A stretch of DNA of 64,000 nt from Ignavibacteriota bacterium (GTDB taxonomy: Bacteria > Bacteroidota > Ignavibacteria > Ignavibacteriales > Melioribacteraceae): positions 434,001 through 498,000 of the forward strand of contig PAAX01000026.1 of the NCBI GenBank assembly GCA_002698995.1, in the 5' to 3' direction. Shown piece after piece: positions 35,289 through 44,325 of the stretch; position 1 is the stretch's first letter; each line of letters starts with the position of its first letter. The notes under the pieces were generated by a model. The model saw nothing but the letters and a program-made list of their open reading frames with translations. It did not search any database and was not told the origin of the DNA. A program made the translations under genes and the position numbers.

Positions 35289-37418
35289 ATGATTTTTGCT
35301 TCCGAGATAAATATTTCTTTGAGTTTTAGTCCGGTTTATTTAGTAATTGGAATAATCCTATCCATTTTATTTTCCGTTTGGATTTATAGAATTACTCTTC
35401 CTAAAATATCTGTTCCGTTGAAAATCTTTTTAACAATTTTAAGAAGTGCCGCAATAGTATTGATTTTACTGGCGATTTTTGAACCGGTAATCAGTATAAT
35501 CAATAAAGAAAATATCAAGCCGAAAACATTTCTGTTTTTTGATAATTCCACTTCAATAAAAAACTATAGTGAAACCGATTCTTCAGAAATTATAAGTGGT
35601 ATAAATAATCTATCAAATGAAATAACTTCTGAAACCGAAATCTATTCATTTGGAAACGTTTTAAGAAAATGGGATCAGGAAAAGATCGGAGAGATAAAAT
35701 TTGATGATTCCATTACAAACATATCCAGCATTAAAGATGAAGTAATTAATAAGAAAAACGAAATCGCTTCAATAATTATATTAAGTGACGGCAATTATAA
35801 TTCTGGCTCCGATCCTTCTGGTGAATTGAATCAACTCGGAATTCCAATTTTTGCAATTGGAGTTGGTGATACGGTTTCACAAAAAGATATTGAATTAAGA
35901 AAAGTACTTTATAGCAAATATTTATATGCGGAAACTGAATCAACTATTAAAGCCGTTTTATTAAACAATGGATTTGTCGGCGGGAATGTTGTAGTCACTT
36001 TATCCGAAGGTAATTCTATAATTGAAAGAAAAACTATTGTTCTTTCGGAAACGGGAATTGATTATGTTGATTTCACATACAAACCGATGACCAGCGGAGA
36101 GAAAAAACTTAGAGTTGATATTTCAAGATTAGAAAATGAATCTTCTTTTTCAAATAACAGCAGATCATTTTTTGTTAATGTAATCGACAATAAATTAAAA
36201 ATAGGATTTGTCTCAGCAGCCCCTTCTTCGGATGTCAAATTTATTTATAACAGTCTAAAGTTAGATGAAGATTTGGAAATTATGAGATCGATTCAAATAA
36301 GCAGAAATAAATTTTTTGATGACTTTGACAATTCCAAATTGAATGAAGCTGACATTCTATTTTTGATTGGTTTTCCCGGAAAAGATACACCACAAAATTT
36401 AATTAATTTGATAAAACAAAAATTGTCTAACAATTCTCCATATTTAATAACTGTAAATGAGAATACCGATTTAATCAAATTGAAGGAATTTAGTCAATTT
36501 CTTCCTTTTGAAATAAATCAAATAAGAAATGATTTTACTCGGGTTATGCTGAATGTTAATGATTTTAATTCTCCTCTATTGGGAAGTGATTTAAGAGAAA
36601 TTAATTTATGGAATGAACTTCCGCCGGTATTAAAAAACAATTCAAATTTTTCTGCAAAGCCTCAAAGTAAGGTTATATCTAAAATAAAAATCGGAAATAC
36701 GCTAATTGATGAACCCCTTTTAATAACTAATAATGTCGGTCAAAAATCAATTGCAATTTTAGCCGGTGAAATTTGGAAGTGGAAATTGAATAATAAAAAA
36801 GAAGATAATTTTTTATTCGATAATTTATTTAATACTTCTGTAAAATGGCTGCGAGATGAAAGCAGCAGAGATAAATTTATAATTTCATCAGATAAGAAAA
36901 TTTATTCTAATGTAGAATCAATTTTTCTAACTGCAGAGTTGTATGATGAAGCATTAAATCCAATTGCTAATGCAGAGATTGAAGCAGAACTTATCAATTC
37001 AAAAAATGAAAAAATACCTTTTAGATTTACTTATGATTCTGATGGACTTTATGAATATCAGATTGAAAATCTTATTGCCGGTGACTATAAAATAATTGCT
37101 AATTCCTATGTAAACAATTCTCTCTATAAAAATGCTGAGTTAAATTTCAGCGTTGAAAACCAAAATTTAGAACAAAACAGTTCACAGATGGATTTCGAGT
37201 TCTTAAATAATTTAGCAACTGTTTCAAATGGAAAATTTTATTATCTTGGAAACATAAATAATATCTCAACATCCATTAATAATATTAATAGTACATTTAG
37301 CAGAGAAACCATTAATAGAATAGAATTTAGATTTTGGTCAAATGAAATAGTTTTAATAATTGTGATAATTTTGTTAGCTATTGAATGGTTTATACGAAAA
37401 CGTGCTGGTATGCTTTAG
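35289..37418 (+). CDS. Membrane-anchored VWA-like domain protein
   Basis: A 709-residue protein with two N-terminal membrane helices (about 14-33 and 44-66) and one at the C-terminus (about 684-702). A von Willebrand A-like domain lies between (about 80-210), with DNSTS fitting the DxSxS metal site and LSDGNYN as a second site strand. Beta-sandwich regions follow at about 210-310 and 530-620. It resembles BatA-like proteins or membrane proteins linked to aerotolerance clusters, but no other Bat genes lie nearby. It sits six bases after surE and 27 bases before hemerythrin. Confidence 0.7.
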   Translation: MIFASEINISLSFSPVYLVIGIILSILFSVWIYRITLPKISVPLKIFLTILRSAAIVLILLAIFEPVISIINKENIKPKTFLFFDNSTSIKNYSETDSSEIISGINNLSNEITSETEIYSFGNVLRKWDQEKIGEIKFDDSITNISSIKDEVINKKNEIASIIILSDGNYNSGSDPSGELNQLGIPIFAIGVGDTVSQKDIELRKVLYSKYLYAETESTIKAVLLNNGFVGGNVVVTLSEGNSIIERKTIVLSETGIDYVDFTYKPMTSGEKKLRVDISRLENESSFSNNSRSFFVNVIDNKLKIGFVSAAPSSDVKFIYNSLKLDEDLEIMRSIQISRNKFFDDFDNSKLNEADILFLIGFPGKDTPQNLINLIKQKLSNNSPYLITVNENTDLIKLKEFSQFLPFEINQIRNDFTRVMLNVNDFNSPLLGSDLREINLWNELPPVLKNNSNFSAKPQSKVISKIKIGNTLIDEPLLITNNVGQKSIAILAGEIWKWKLNNKKEDNFLFDNLFNTSVKWLRDESSRDKFIISSDKKIYSNVESIFLTAELYDEALNPIANAEIEAELINSKNEKIPFRFTYDSDGLYEYQIENLIAGDYKIIANSYVNNSLYKNAELNFSVENQNLEQNSSQMDFEFLNNLATVSNGKFYYLGNINNISTSINNINSTFSRETINRIEFRFWSNEIVLIIVIILLAIEWFIRKRAGML

Positions 37419-37445
37419 CAACAAAATAAATAGGGAGAGAAGAAA

Positions 37446-37856
37446 ATGTCATTTATTAATTGGAATGAAAAAACTACGGTAGCAGTGGAAAAAATCGATT
37501 CGCAGCACAAAACAATGGTTGATATTGTAAATGATCTTTATGAATCTCATTCAATTTATTCTAAAGAAAGAATTATCGAAATACTTCATGGTTTGCTGGA
37601 AGATTTAAAATTCCACTTTTTTACCGAAGAAGATTATATGAAGAAGTATAAGTTTCCCGGTTACATTTCTCATAAACTTGAACATGATCGATTTATCAGA
37701 AACTTTATTGATTATATTGTAAAATTAGAAAGCGGCGATAAAGAATTTGATATCGATTTCTTGAATTCATTTAGAAATTGGTTTATTAATCACCTTGAAC
37801 TAAATGATAAAAAATGTGCAATCTTTATTAAAGAAAAAGAAGAGGAATGCGCTTAA
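37446..37856 (+). CDS. Bacteriohemerythrin
   Basis: A 136-residue four-helix protein with all the expected iron ligands: H21, H57, E61, H76, H80, H116 and D121. It reversibly binds O2 at a diiron centre and may store or sense O2, or protect iron enzymes. A good SD (GGGAGAG) precedes the ATG. It overlaps the comF start by 10 bases, so the two are coupled although no functional link is known. Confidence 0.94.
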   Translation: MSFINWNEKTTVAVEKIDSQHKTMVDIVNDLYESHSIYSKERIIEILHGLLEDLKFHFFTEEDYMKKYKFPGYISHKLEHDRFIRNFIDYIVKLESGDKEFDIDFLNSFRNWFINHLELNDKKCAIFIKEKEEECA

Positions 37857-38539
37857 GCAATTTCATAAAAAATTTTGCTGATATTATTCTTCCAAGATTT
37901 TGTCTTCATTGTAAATCCAAACTTACTTTAATGGAAAACACTCTTTGTAAAGAGTGTTTTTCGCGTATTAATTTTGCTTCAAAAGAAAGAATGCAAGATG
38001 AGTTTCAAAGAAAATTTGCAGAGCACAAAATAATATCTGATTTCCAATCATTATTTTTATTTGAAGTAACATCACCAATAAAAACTGTTCTGCATGAATT
38101 AAAATATGAAAAGAAATTTATGATTGGGAAATATATCGGAAGTCTGATAAACGATTATTTAGCAGAAGAAATATTCAATTGGAAAGCTGATTATATAATT
38201 CCGGTACCACTGCATAAATTAAAAAAAGCTCAACGCGGATATAATCAATCGGAATTTATTGCCAAGGAGATAAGTAAACTATTTAATGTGAAATTGAAAG
38301 CAAATCTAATAAAAAGAGTAAAATACACTGAAACACAGACGAGTATGAATCTTACTGAAAGAAGAGAAAATATGAAAGATGCTTTTGTGTTAAACAGTAA
38401 GATCGACTTAAAGAATAAACGAATAATAATTTTAGATGATGTTATTACTACAGGTGCAACAATTGAAGCTTGCGGGAAAATTTTAAAGGAAAAAGGAGCT
38501 GCAGAAGTTTTTGCACTTTCCGCAGCTTTAACAGATTAA
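37847..38539 (+). CDS. comF: ComF family phosphoribosyltransferase-like protein
   Basis: The 230-residue protein has an N-terminal zinc ribbon (C19, C22, C34, C37) and a type I phosphoribosyltransferase fold with the PRPP loop ILDDVITTGAT. ComF-like proteins take part in DNA uptake or recombination in several bacteria. AGAGG lies just before the ATG, which overlaps the hemerythrin end. It converges on argS with one base between the stops. Confidence 0.92.
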   Translation: MRLSNFIKNFADIILPRFCLHCKSKLTLMENTLCKECFSRINFASKERMQDEFQRKFAEHKIISDFQSLFLFEVTSPIKTVLHELKYEKKFMIGKYIGSLINDYLAEEIFNWKADYIIPVPLHKLKKAQRGYNQSEFIAKEISKLFNVKLKANLIKRVKYTETQTSMNLTERRENMKDAFVLNSKIDLKNKRIIILDDVITTGATIEACGKILKEKGAAEVFALSAALTD

Positions 38540-38540
38540 T

Positions 38541-40172
38541 TTACATTCTTTCCGGTGCCGATAAACCTAAAATCGATAATCCATTTTTAAGAACTTGTTT
38601 TACAGCTGTTACTAAAGCTATTCTTGCCTCAGAAAGTTCTTTTGATTCCGCACGAATTATGCGGCACTCATTATAAAATTTGTGGAACAATCCGGCTAAT
38701 TCTTCTAAATAATTTGCAATTCTATGCGGTTCAAAATTTTCGGAACTGTAAAGAATTTCTTCTTCAAATTGATAAATCTTTTTTAGAATATTTTGTTCAG
38801 CTTCAGTAATTAATAAATGCAGATTTTCTACACTTAATTCTAATTTCTCTTCTTCGGTCATTCTTAAAATTGAACAGATTCTTGCATGTGCATATTGCAG
38901 ATAGAAAACTGGATTTTCATCTGAATGTTTTTTTGCAATATCCAAATCAAAATTCAAATGACTTGAAATACTTCTCATTATAAAAAAGTATCTAACTACA
39001 TCGGCTCCAACTTCTTCCATAAGTTCATCAAGAGTAACAAAGTTTGCTTTTCTAGTGGACATTTTCACTACTTCACCTTTGTCCATTATTGTTACAAATT
39101 GGTGAATCAATACTTTTACTTTGTTTATATCATAACCTAATGATTTTAATCCGGCTAATACATCAGGATAAGTAGCATTATGATCCGAACCGAATAAATC
39201 AACCATTAAATCATAACCGCGCTCAAATTTAGTTATATGATAAGCTATATCAGGAAGTCTATATGTCGGTTCACCCGAAGATTTTACTATAACTTTATCT
39301 TGATCATTTCCAAGTTCAGAAAGTTTTAACCAAACAGCTCCATCTTTTTCATAAGAAAGATTTTTTTGTTTGAATAAATCCAAAAGCTTTTCTACTCTTC
39401 CATCAACATAAAGTCTGTACTCATTAAAATAATAATCCATTTTGATATTAAGATTATTAAGAGTTTTTTCTATATCGGCAAAAATTTCTTTTTCGGCTTG
39501 TTCTTTAAAAAACTCTTCCGCTTTTTCGTCTTTATATTTATCGCCATCATTTTCATAAATCTTTTTTGCAATATCAACAATGTATTCACCTTGATAATAA
39601 TCTTCAGGGAAGTCAATATTTTGTCCGATAAGCTGAAGATATCTCAATCTCAGTGAATCCCCCAAAACACGCATTTGTCTGCCGGCATTGTTGAAGTAGT
39701 ATTCTTTGTCAACTTTGTAACCAATCCATTCAAGCATATTTGAAACAGTATCACCAATTACGGCATTTCTGCCATGTCCAACAGTTAATGGTCCGGTTGG
39801 ATTTGCAGAAACAAATTCAACCATTGCTTTTTTACCAGAGTATTTTTCTGATTTACCGAAGTTCTCTTTTTGATCTAGTACTACATTTATTATTTCTGTT
39901 GTAGCTGAATTATTAAAATAAAAATTTATAAATCCGGGACCGGCTATTTCCATTTTGGAAATTACTTTTTCATCAACTGTAAGATTTGAAATTATTTCTG
40001 CGGCTAGTTCTCGCGGATTTCTTCCTAATTTTTTAGCTAAAATTAAAGCTGCATTTGATGAATAATCTCCATGCTCTTTCTGATTAGGAACTGTAAAAAC
40101 AAGATTAATATCTTTCAGATATTCAAGTTTACTTGATGCTTCTTCAAAAATCTGCAATATGTAATTTTTCAA
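38541..40172 (-). CDS. argS: Arginyl-tRNA synthetase
   Basis: A 543-residue class I synthetase. It has an N-terminal Arg-S domain (about 1-95), a HIGH-like motif VGHG (131-134) in TGPLTVGHGRN, and KMSTRK as the KMSKS loop. The anticodon-binding C-terminal domain ends GLSILGLSAPERM. It charges tRNA-Arg using ATP. Size and order are normal. It is 23 bases downstream of rsfS on the same strand. Confidence 0.97.
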   Translation of the reverse strand: MKNYILQIFEEASSKLEYLKDINLVFTVPNQKEHGDYSSNAALILAKKLGRNPRELAAEIISNLTVDEKVISKMEIAGPGFINFYFNNSATTEIINVVLDQKENFGKSEKYSGKKAMVEFVSANPTGPLTVGHGRNAVIGDTVSNMLEWIGYKVDKEYYFNNAGRQMRVLGDSLRLRYLQLIGQNIDFPEDYYQGEYIVDIAKKIYENDGDKYKDEKAEEFFKEQAEKEIFADIEKTLNNLNIKMDYYFNEYRLYVDGRVEKLLDLFKQKNLSYEKDGAVWLKLSELGNDQDKVIVKSSGEPTYRLPDIAYHITKFERGYDLMVDLFGSDHNATYPDVLAGLKSLGYDINKVKVLIHQFVTIMDKGEVVKMSTRKANFVTLDELMEEVGADVVRYFFIMRSISSHLNFDLDIAKKHSDENPVFYLQYAHARICSILRMTEEEKLELSVENLHLLITEAEQNILKKIYQFEEEILYSSENFEPHRIANYLEELAGLFHKFYNECRIIRAESKELSEARIALVTAVKQVLKNGLSILGLSAPERM

Positions 40173-40195
40173 AAATACTCTCCTTAGTTAACAGC

Positions 40196-40549
40196 TTATG
40201 ATTCTTCTACAATTTCAATTGGAGCATCACCCCAGAATTTTTCTAAATTATAAAATGCTCTTGCTTCAGTTCTAAAAATATGAACAACCACATCAACATA
40301 ATCCAACAGAACCCAATTCAAGGTATCATAACCTTCTTTATGGTAGCATTTAATTCCATTATCTCTAAGTTCTTTATCAATATTGTCTGCAATAGCTTTT
40401 ACTTGAGTTGTCGAATCACCGGTGCAGATAATAAAATAATCTGCGATGGTTGTTAAGCTTTTCAGATCTAATATTTTTATATCAAAACCCTTTTTCGAAA
40501 GAATTAGTTGAGCAATATTTCTTGCTAATTCATGTGAATCCAAAATCAC
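40196..40549 (-). CDS. rsfS: Ribosomal silencing factor RsfS
   Basis: This 117-residue protein of the Iojap/RsfS family binds L14 and blocks subunit joining during starvation. The family signature DYFIICTGDSTTQVKAIADNI is seen here, together with GYDTLNWVLLDYVDVVVHIF. It lies between the LytR-C-like gene and argS, close-packed on one strand. RsfS usually neighbours such a LytR_C protein in related bacteria. Confidence 0.95.
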   Translation of the reverse strand: MILDSHELARNIAQLILSKKGFDIKILDLKSLTTIADYFIICTGDSTTQVKAIADNIDKELRDNGIKCYHKEGYDTLNWVLLDYVDVVVHIFRTEARAFYNLEKFWGDAPIEIVEES

Positions 40550-40552
40550 CTC

Positions 40553-41044
40553 TTATTTTAACGGATTTAATTTATAATAATCTTTGCCAATAACAATTGT
40601 TACATCTAAAAAAAGATCTTCATTCAACTGTGTAATTGAATTTGATTTTCTTGTTATCCCAAGTAAATCGGCTACTTTGAAAGCATTAGCTTTATTACCA
40701 ACTCTGTCAATTACAAAAGTTTCTTCAATATCAAAAGAAGAATAATTACCAATATTAACCACATCAACATTTTTGTTTCTTAAAAAATCAGTAAACCTAT
40801 CAGCCACGCCCGAAATACCGCATCCGTTTAGAACTTCTACTTGAATAATTTCTGCCGGTTGATTTTTAAGATTTTCAACCTCTTCAACTATTTTTGGTTT
40901 ATCATTCAATTTAATTATAATAGAATAACCAAGATAAATAGTTAAAGACGCTAAAAAAAATATTATAATGTTCAGCGATAAATTAACTACGGAAGTTTTG
41001 GAATCTACTTTTTTTGATGAAGAATTATTTTCGTTTTTAGCCAA
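40553..41044 (-). CDS. LytR C-terminal domain membrane protein
   Basis: A 163-residue protein with a short cytoplasmic tail, one membrane helix (about 24-45) and a periplasmic LytR_C domain (about 68-150, IQVEVLNGCGISGVADRF). The domain is common in cell-wall-associated LytR-CpsA-Psr proteins but its molecular role is unclear. There is no LCP catalytic domain here. It precedes rsfS by 3 bases. Confidence 0.86.
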   Translation of the reverse strand: MAKNENNSSSKKVDSKTSVVNLSLNIIIFFLASLTIYLGYSIIIKLNDKPKIVEEVENLKNQPAEIIQVEVLNGCGISGVADRFTDFLRNKNVDVVNIGNYSSFDIEETFVIDRVGNKANAFKVADLLGITRKSNSITQLNEDLFLDVTIVIGKDYYKLNPLK

Positions 41045-41075
41045 TTCTGATGTGCTGTTTTATAGATTAATAAAT

Positions 41076-41585
41076 TTATCTTTCATTAAAAGCATCATTG
41101 CTCCAAAACGAATTGTTCCAGAAACTGTTATTATAAAAACCGTTATAATAATTACCGTAACCATATCCGGTTGGGAGCTGACGATATTGAATAGAAAGAT
41201 TTGTGTTATCACTGATTTTATAATTCAACGCAGCTTTAGTAATATATATTCCGTTAATCTGTTTTGAAAAATCATTCCCCAATGAACTGTATGGAGAATT
41301 TACAAGACTTACATCAGCTTGAATATTTATATTATCGGAAAATTTATACATCATACTGTTTGTATAAACACCAAGAGCATAACCGTATCCACCGCCGGAA
41401 GTGTAAGACATGCCAACAGAGTGATTCATGAAAAAATTCTCCGGATTAAAAAATCCTAATAATGAAGGGGAAGGATTACTGCTTAAAATCCCGGATTTTA
41501 TATCTACATTTTTATCTAAATCAGATTTGAACTGCCCGAAAATAGAAACTGAAAGTAGAATGAAGATATATATAAATTTTTTCAT
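41076..41585 (-). CDS. Secreted hypothetical protein with Asn/Trp/Phe-rich tail
   Basis: A 169-residue protein from ATG 41585 (AAAGG upstream) with a signal peptide ending near SIFGQ; two earlier in-frame ATG/ATT codons are less likely. The body has Gly/Ser-rich and alternating segments suggestive of a small outer-membrane barrel or repeat. The end is striking: GNYYNGFYNNSF, followed by WNNSFWSNDAF. No family is recognised. It lies between panD and the LytR_C gene on the same strand. Confidence 0.6.
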   Translation of the reverse strand: MKKFIYIFILLSVSIFGQFKSDLDKNVDIKSGILSSNPSPSLLGFFNPENFFMNHSVGMSYTSGGGYGYALGVYTNSMMYKFSDNINIQADVSLVNSPYSSLGNDFSKQINGIYITKAALNYKISDNTNLSIQYRQLPTGYGYGNYYNGFYNNSFWNNSFWSNDAFNER

Positions 41586-41628
41586 GATTTTACCTTTCAT
41601 TTTTCTTTTCTTTAACAAAGAAGTATAA

Positions 41629-41985
41629 TTAAAGTTTCGCTTTAATTTTATTTTTGTCGTCAACTACAATAACTGTCGGCTTAAATTTTTGGGCTTCTTC
41701 CGGAGTCATTTGAGCATAAGAAATAATTATAATTTTATCTCCCGGCAGACCTAATCTTGCTGCAGCACCGTTTAATCCTATAACTCCGCTTCCTCTTTCA
41801 CCAATAATAGTATAGGTTTCAAATCTATTTCCATTATTGATGTTTACAACCTGCACTTTTTCGTTCGGCAAAATTCCGGAAGCTTCAAGTAAATCCATAT
41901 CAACTGTCAAACTACCTTCATAATGAAGATCAGCTTGAGTAATAGTTGCTTGATGAATTTTTGCCTTAAATATTTCCAATAACAT
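41629..41985 (-). CDS. panD: Aspartate 1-decarboxylase
   Basis: A 118-residue pyruvoyl enzyme that makes beta-alanine for pantothenate and CoA synthesis. It self-cleaves between Gly24 and Ser25 (YEGSL) to form the pyruvoyl group; [14 protein letters not shown] forms the active-site strand. The other pan genes are not nearby. It follows ridA by 12 bases on the same strand. Confidence 0.97.
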   Translation of the reverse strand: MLLEIFKAKIHQATITQADLHYEGSLTVDMDLLEASGILPNEKVQVVNINNGNRFETYTIIGERGSGVIGLNGAAARLGLPGDKIIIISYAQMTPEEAQKFKPTVIVVDDKNKIKAKL

Positions 41986-41997
41986 CAGAAATCCTTT

Positions 41998-42456
41998 CTA
42001 ACTTTTAACTTTCACAATCATTTCAATTTCAACCGGAGCATTAATAGGTAATTCGCTAACACCTACAGCACTTCTGGCATGTTTACCACTTTCACCAAAT
42101 ATTTTAACAAGAAGTTCCGATGCACCATTTGCTACAATTGGCTGATTTGTAAATCCTTCGGCACTTGCAACAAACACAGTTAATTTTACAATTTTTTCGA
42201 TATTATCCAAATTTCCTATTAACATTTTTACCGTACTTAAGCAATTAATTACGCATACTTCAGCCGCTTTTTTTGCTTCTTCTTCGGAAACTTCTATACC
42301 TACCTTCCCTTCCTTATATAATTTACCTGAAATCATAGGGAGCTGGCCGGCGGTAAAAATTAAGTTATCAACTCTGTTTGCAGGAACGTATGCTGCCAAA
42401 GGTTTTGGCGCTTCTGGTATTTTAATCCCAAGTTCATTTAGTTTTGCTTCAAACAT
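41998..42456 (-). CDS. RidA family (YjgF) enamine/imine deaminase
   Basis: A 152-residue trimeric RidA-like protein. The family end region [24 protein letters not shown] includes the Arg usually needed to bind the carboxylate (RSAVGV). It would clear reactive enamines from PLP enzymes. The slightly long N-terminus suits the Rid2/YjgH-like subgroup with GQLP. It is divergent from mazG. Confidence 0.9.
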   Translation of the reverse strand: MFEAKLNELGIKIPEAPKPLAAYVPANRVDNLIFTAGQLPMISGKLYKEGKVGIEVSEEEAKKAAEVCVINCLSTVKMLIGNLDNIEKIVKLTVFVASAEGFTNQPIVANGASELLVKIFGESGKHARSAVGVSELPINAPVEIEMIVKVKS

Positions 42457-42472
42457 AATCGCATCCGATTAA

Positions 42473-42501
42473 TTGTTATTTTATTTTTATACAAATATAA
42501 T
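42473..42501 (+). promoter_or_regulatory. Predicted mazG promoter
   Basis: TTGTTA (42473-42478) and TATAAT (42496-42501) are separated by 17 bases, a canonical spacing. Initiation near 42508 gives a leader of about 37 bases before the mazG ATG. Confidence 0.5.
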
Positions 42502-42544
42502 AATAATTAATTTTGATTTTCATTTATAAAGAAAGGTATTACTA

Positions 42545-43306
42545 ATGTCCGGTGAAAAATTTGAAAACTTGATGAAAATAATGTATAAACTTAGAAAAGA
42601 ATGTCCATGGGATAAAGAACAGACACATGATTCTATTAAATCTGCTTCAATTGAAGAAGTTTATGAATTAGTAGAAGCAATTGATGAAAAAGATTACAAT
42701 GAAATAAAAACCGAACTCGGTGATATTTTACTTCATATCGTATTTCATTCGGTAATTGGAGAAGAAGAGGATCATTTTACAATAAATGATGTAATTGATT
42801 CAATTTCAGAAAAGTTAATTAGAAGACATCCGCATGTTTTTGGAGATGTTAATGTAAAAGATTCATCAGAAATTATGAAAAATTGGGAGATGATTAAATT
42901 AAGTGAAGGAAGAAAATCTGTACTTGATGGTGTTCCAAAACAGCTTCCTGGGCTTCACAGAGCCTTCAGGCTGCAAGAAAAAGCCTCGAAGGTAGGTTTT
43001 GACTGGGATAAGAAAGAATTAGCATGGAAGAAGTTTGAAGAAGAAATTACTGAATTCAAGGAAATAGAAAAGTCGGATAACAAAATTGAAACAGAAAAAG
43101 AAGCCGGTGATGTTCTCTTTGCTTTTGTTAATTACCTAAGATTTTTGGGAATAAATCCGGAAAATGCTTTAAGACTTACCAATGAAAAATTTATTAACCG
43201 TTTTGGTTATATTGAAGATAGATTAAAAGAAAACGGAAAGGAAATCGGAGATTCTAATTTAGAGGAAATGGATAAATTTTGGGAAGAAAGTAAGAAAAAT
43301 TTCTAA
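42545..43306 (+). CDS. mazG: Nucleoside triphosphate pyrophosphohydrolase MazG
   Basis: A 253-residue two-domain MazG that hydrolyses NTPs to NMP and PPi, limiting damaged or excess nucleotides. The first domain has ECPWDKEQTHDSI and the EEVYELVEAI/ELGDILLHIVFH metal-binding helices; the second repeats the pattern with EITEFKE and EAGDVLFAF. AAAGG precedes the ATG. It converges with phoH, overlapping it by 4 bases at the stops. Confidence 0.96.
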   Translation: MSGEKFENLMKIMYKLRKECPWDKEQTHDSIKSASIEEVYELVEAIDEKDYNEIKTELGDILLHIVFHSVIGEEEDHFTINDVIDSISEKLIRRHPHVFGDVNVKDSSEIMKNWEMIKLSEGRKSVLDGVPKQLPGLHRAFRLQEKASKVGFDWDKKELAWKKFEEEITEFKEIEKSDNKIETEKEAGDVLFAFVNYLRFLGINPENALRLTNEKFINRFGYIEDRLKENGKEIGDSNLEEMDKFWEESKKNF

Positions 43307-44265
43307 TGCTTTTCTTCACCGTTATTGAATTTTTCGTAAGCATCAATAATATCTTTAACAAGTTTATGTCTAACCACATCGGACTTTTTAAAGTAGACAA
43401 ATCCAACACCTTCAACAGTTCCAAGTATTGACTGAACTTGAACTAGTCCGCTTTGAGTTTTTGAAGGCAAATCAATTTGAGTTATATCTCCGGTAATAAT
43501 TGATTTAGAATTTGGACCTAATCTTGTTAAAAACATTTTCATCTGAGTTGTGGTAGCATTTTGCGCTTCATCAAGAATAACGTATGCATTATTTAATGTT
43601 CTTCCGCGCATGTATGCAAGCGGAACAATTTCAATTATTCCTTTTAGCATATAATTCGAAAGCTGATCAGCAGGAAGCATATCTTGAAGTGCATCGTATA
43701 AAGGACGCAGATAGGGATCAATTTTCTCTTTGAAATCACCCGGAAGAAAACCCAGGCTTTCTCCCGCTTCTACTGCTGGTCTTGCTAAAACAATTCTCTG
43801 CACTATTCCTTTTTTAAGAGAAGCAACTGCTAGAGCAACGGCAAGATAAGTTTTACCGGTTCCGGCGGGACCAATAGCAAAACAAATATCATTTTTCTGA
43901 ACGATATTTACATATTCAATTTGGGTTGGAGTTTTTGCTTTGATAACATCTTTTTTAGTATAAAGAATTATGTTATCAATCTCTTTTTCATTTATAACTT
44001 CTTTACCTTGCGATGTAAGATTAATTATTGTTCTAACATCATTTTCGGATAACTTACCGGAAGTATTAAGCACATAAATCATTTCTTTAAATACTTTTTC
44101 TACGGATTCAACTTCTTCCAAAACCCCTTTTATATAAACATTTTCACCTCGTACGGTAATAATAGTACTAAATCTTTCTTCAATTGGTTTGATGTTTATA
44201 TCGTTAAATCCAAGCAGGGCAAGTTGATCAACAGTATCAATCTTTAGAATTTTTTCGGTTTGCGT
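43303..44265 (-). CDS. PhoH family ATPase
   Basis: A P-loop protein with Walker A GPAGTGKT, Walker B VILDEAQN, and LPGDFKEKIDPYLRPLYDAL and MRGRTLNNAYV in between. It is cytoplasmic and probably RNA-associated. The usual canonical start (TTG 44121) gives 272 residues and cuts the family's N-terminal domain. The frame continues 48 codons upstream through LKIDTVDQLALLGFNDINI, a normal PhoH N-terminus, to a perfect SD (AAGGAGG at 44275-44281) with no ATG, GTG or TTG. ACG at 44265 (9 bases after the SD) gives 320 residues, as in the family; ATT 44274 is too close to the SD. Confidence 0.85.
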   Translation of the reverse strand, partial: TQTEKILKIDTVDQLALLGFNDINIKPIEERFSTIITVRGENVYIKGVLEEVESVEKVFKEMIYVLNTSGKLSENDVRTIINLTSQGKEVINEKEIDNIILYTKKDVIKAKTPTQIEYVNIVQKNDICFAIGPAGTGKTYLAVALAVASLKKGIVQRIVLARPAVEAGESLGFLPGDFKEKIDPYLRPLYDALQDMLPADQLSNYMLKGIIEIVPLAYMRGRTLNNAYVILDEAQNATTTQMKMFLTRLGPNSKSIITGDITQIDLPSKTQSGLVQVQSILGTVEGVGFVYFKKSDVVRHKLVKDIIDAYEKFNNGEEKH

Positions 44266-44282
44266 AGTAAAAATCCTCCTTC

Positions 44283-44310
44283 AAAAAAGGCTGTCTTTTT
44301 TAAGACAGCC
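44283..44310 (-). terminator. Terminator between the LysM gene and phoH
   Basis: GGCTGTCTT (44289-44297) pairs with AAGACAGCC (44302-44310) and is followed on the minus strand by six T residues. It lies only a few bases before the phoH SD, so phoH would need read-through or a promoter inside or next to it. Confidence 0.9.
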
Positions 44311-44325
44311 CTAAAATTAAATTAC

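Noticed and set aside
35289-37418. Complete Bat aerotolerance operon around the VWA protein
   Set aside because: No MoxR ATPase or second VWA/TPR Bat gene lies nearby; only a single VWA-like membrane protein is present.
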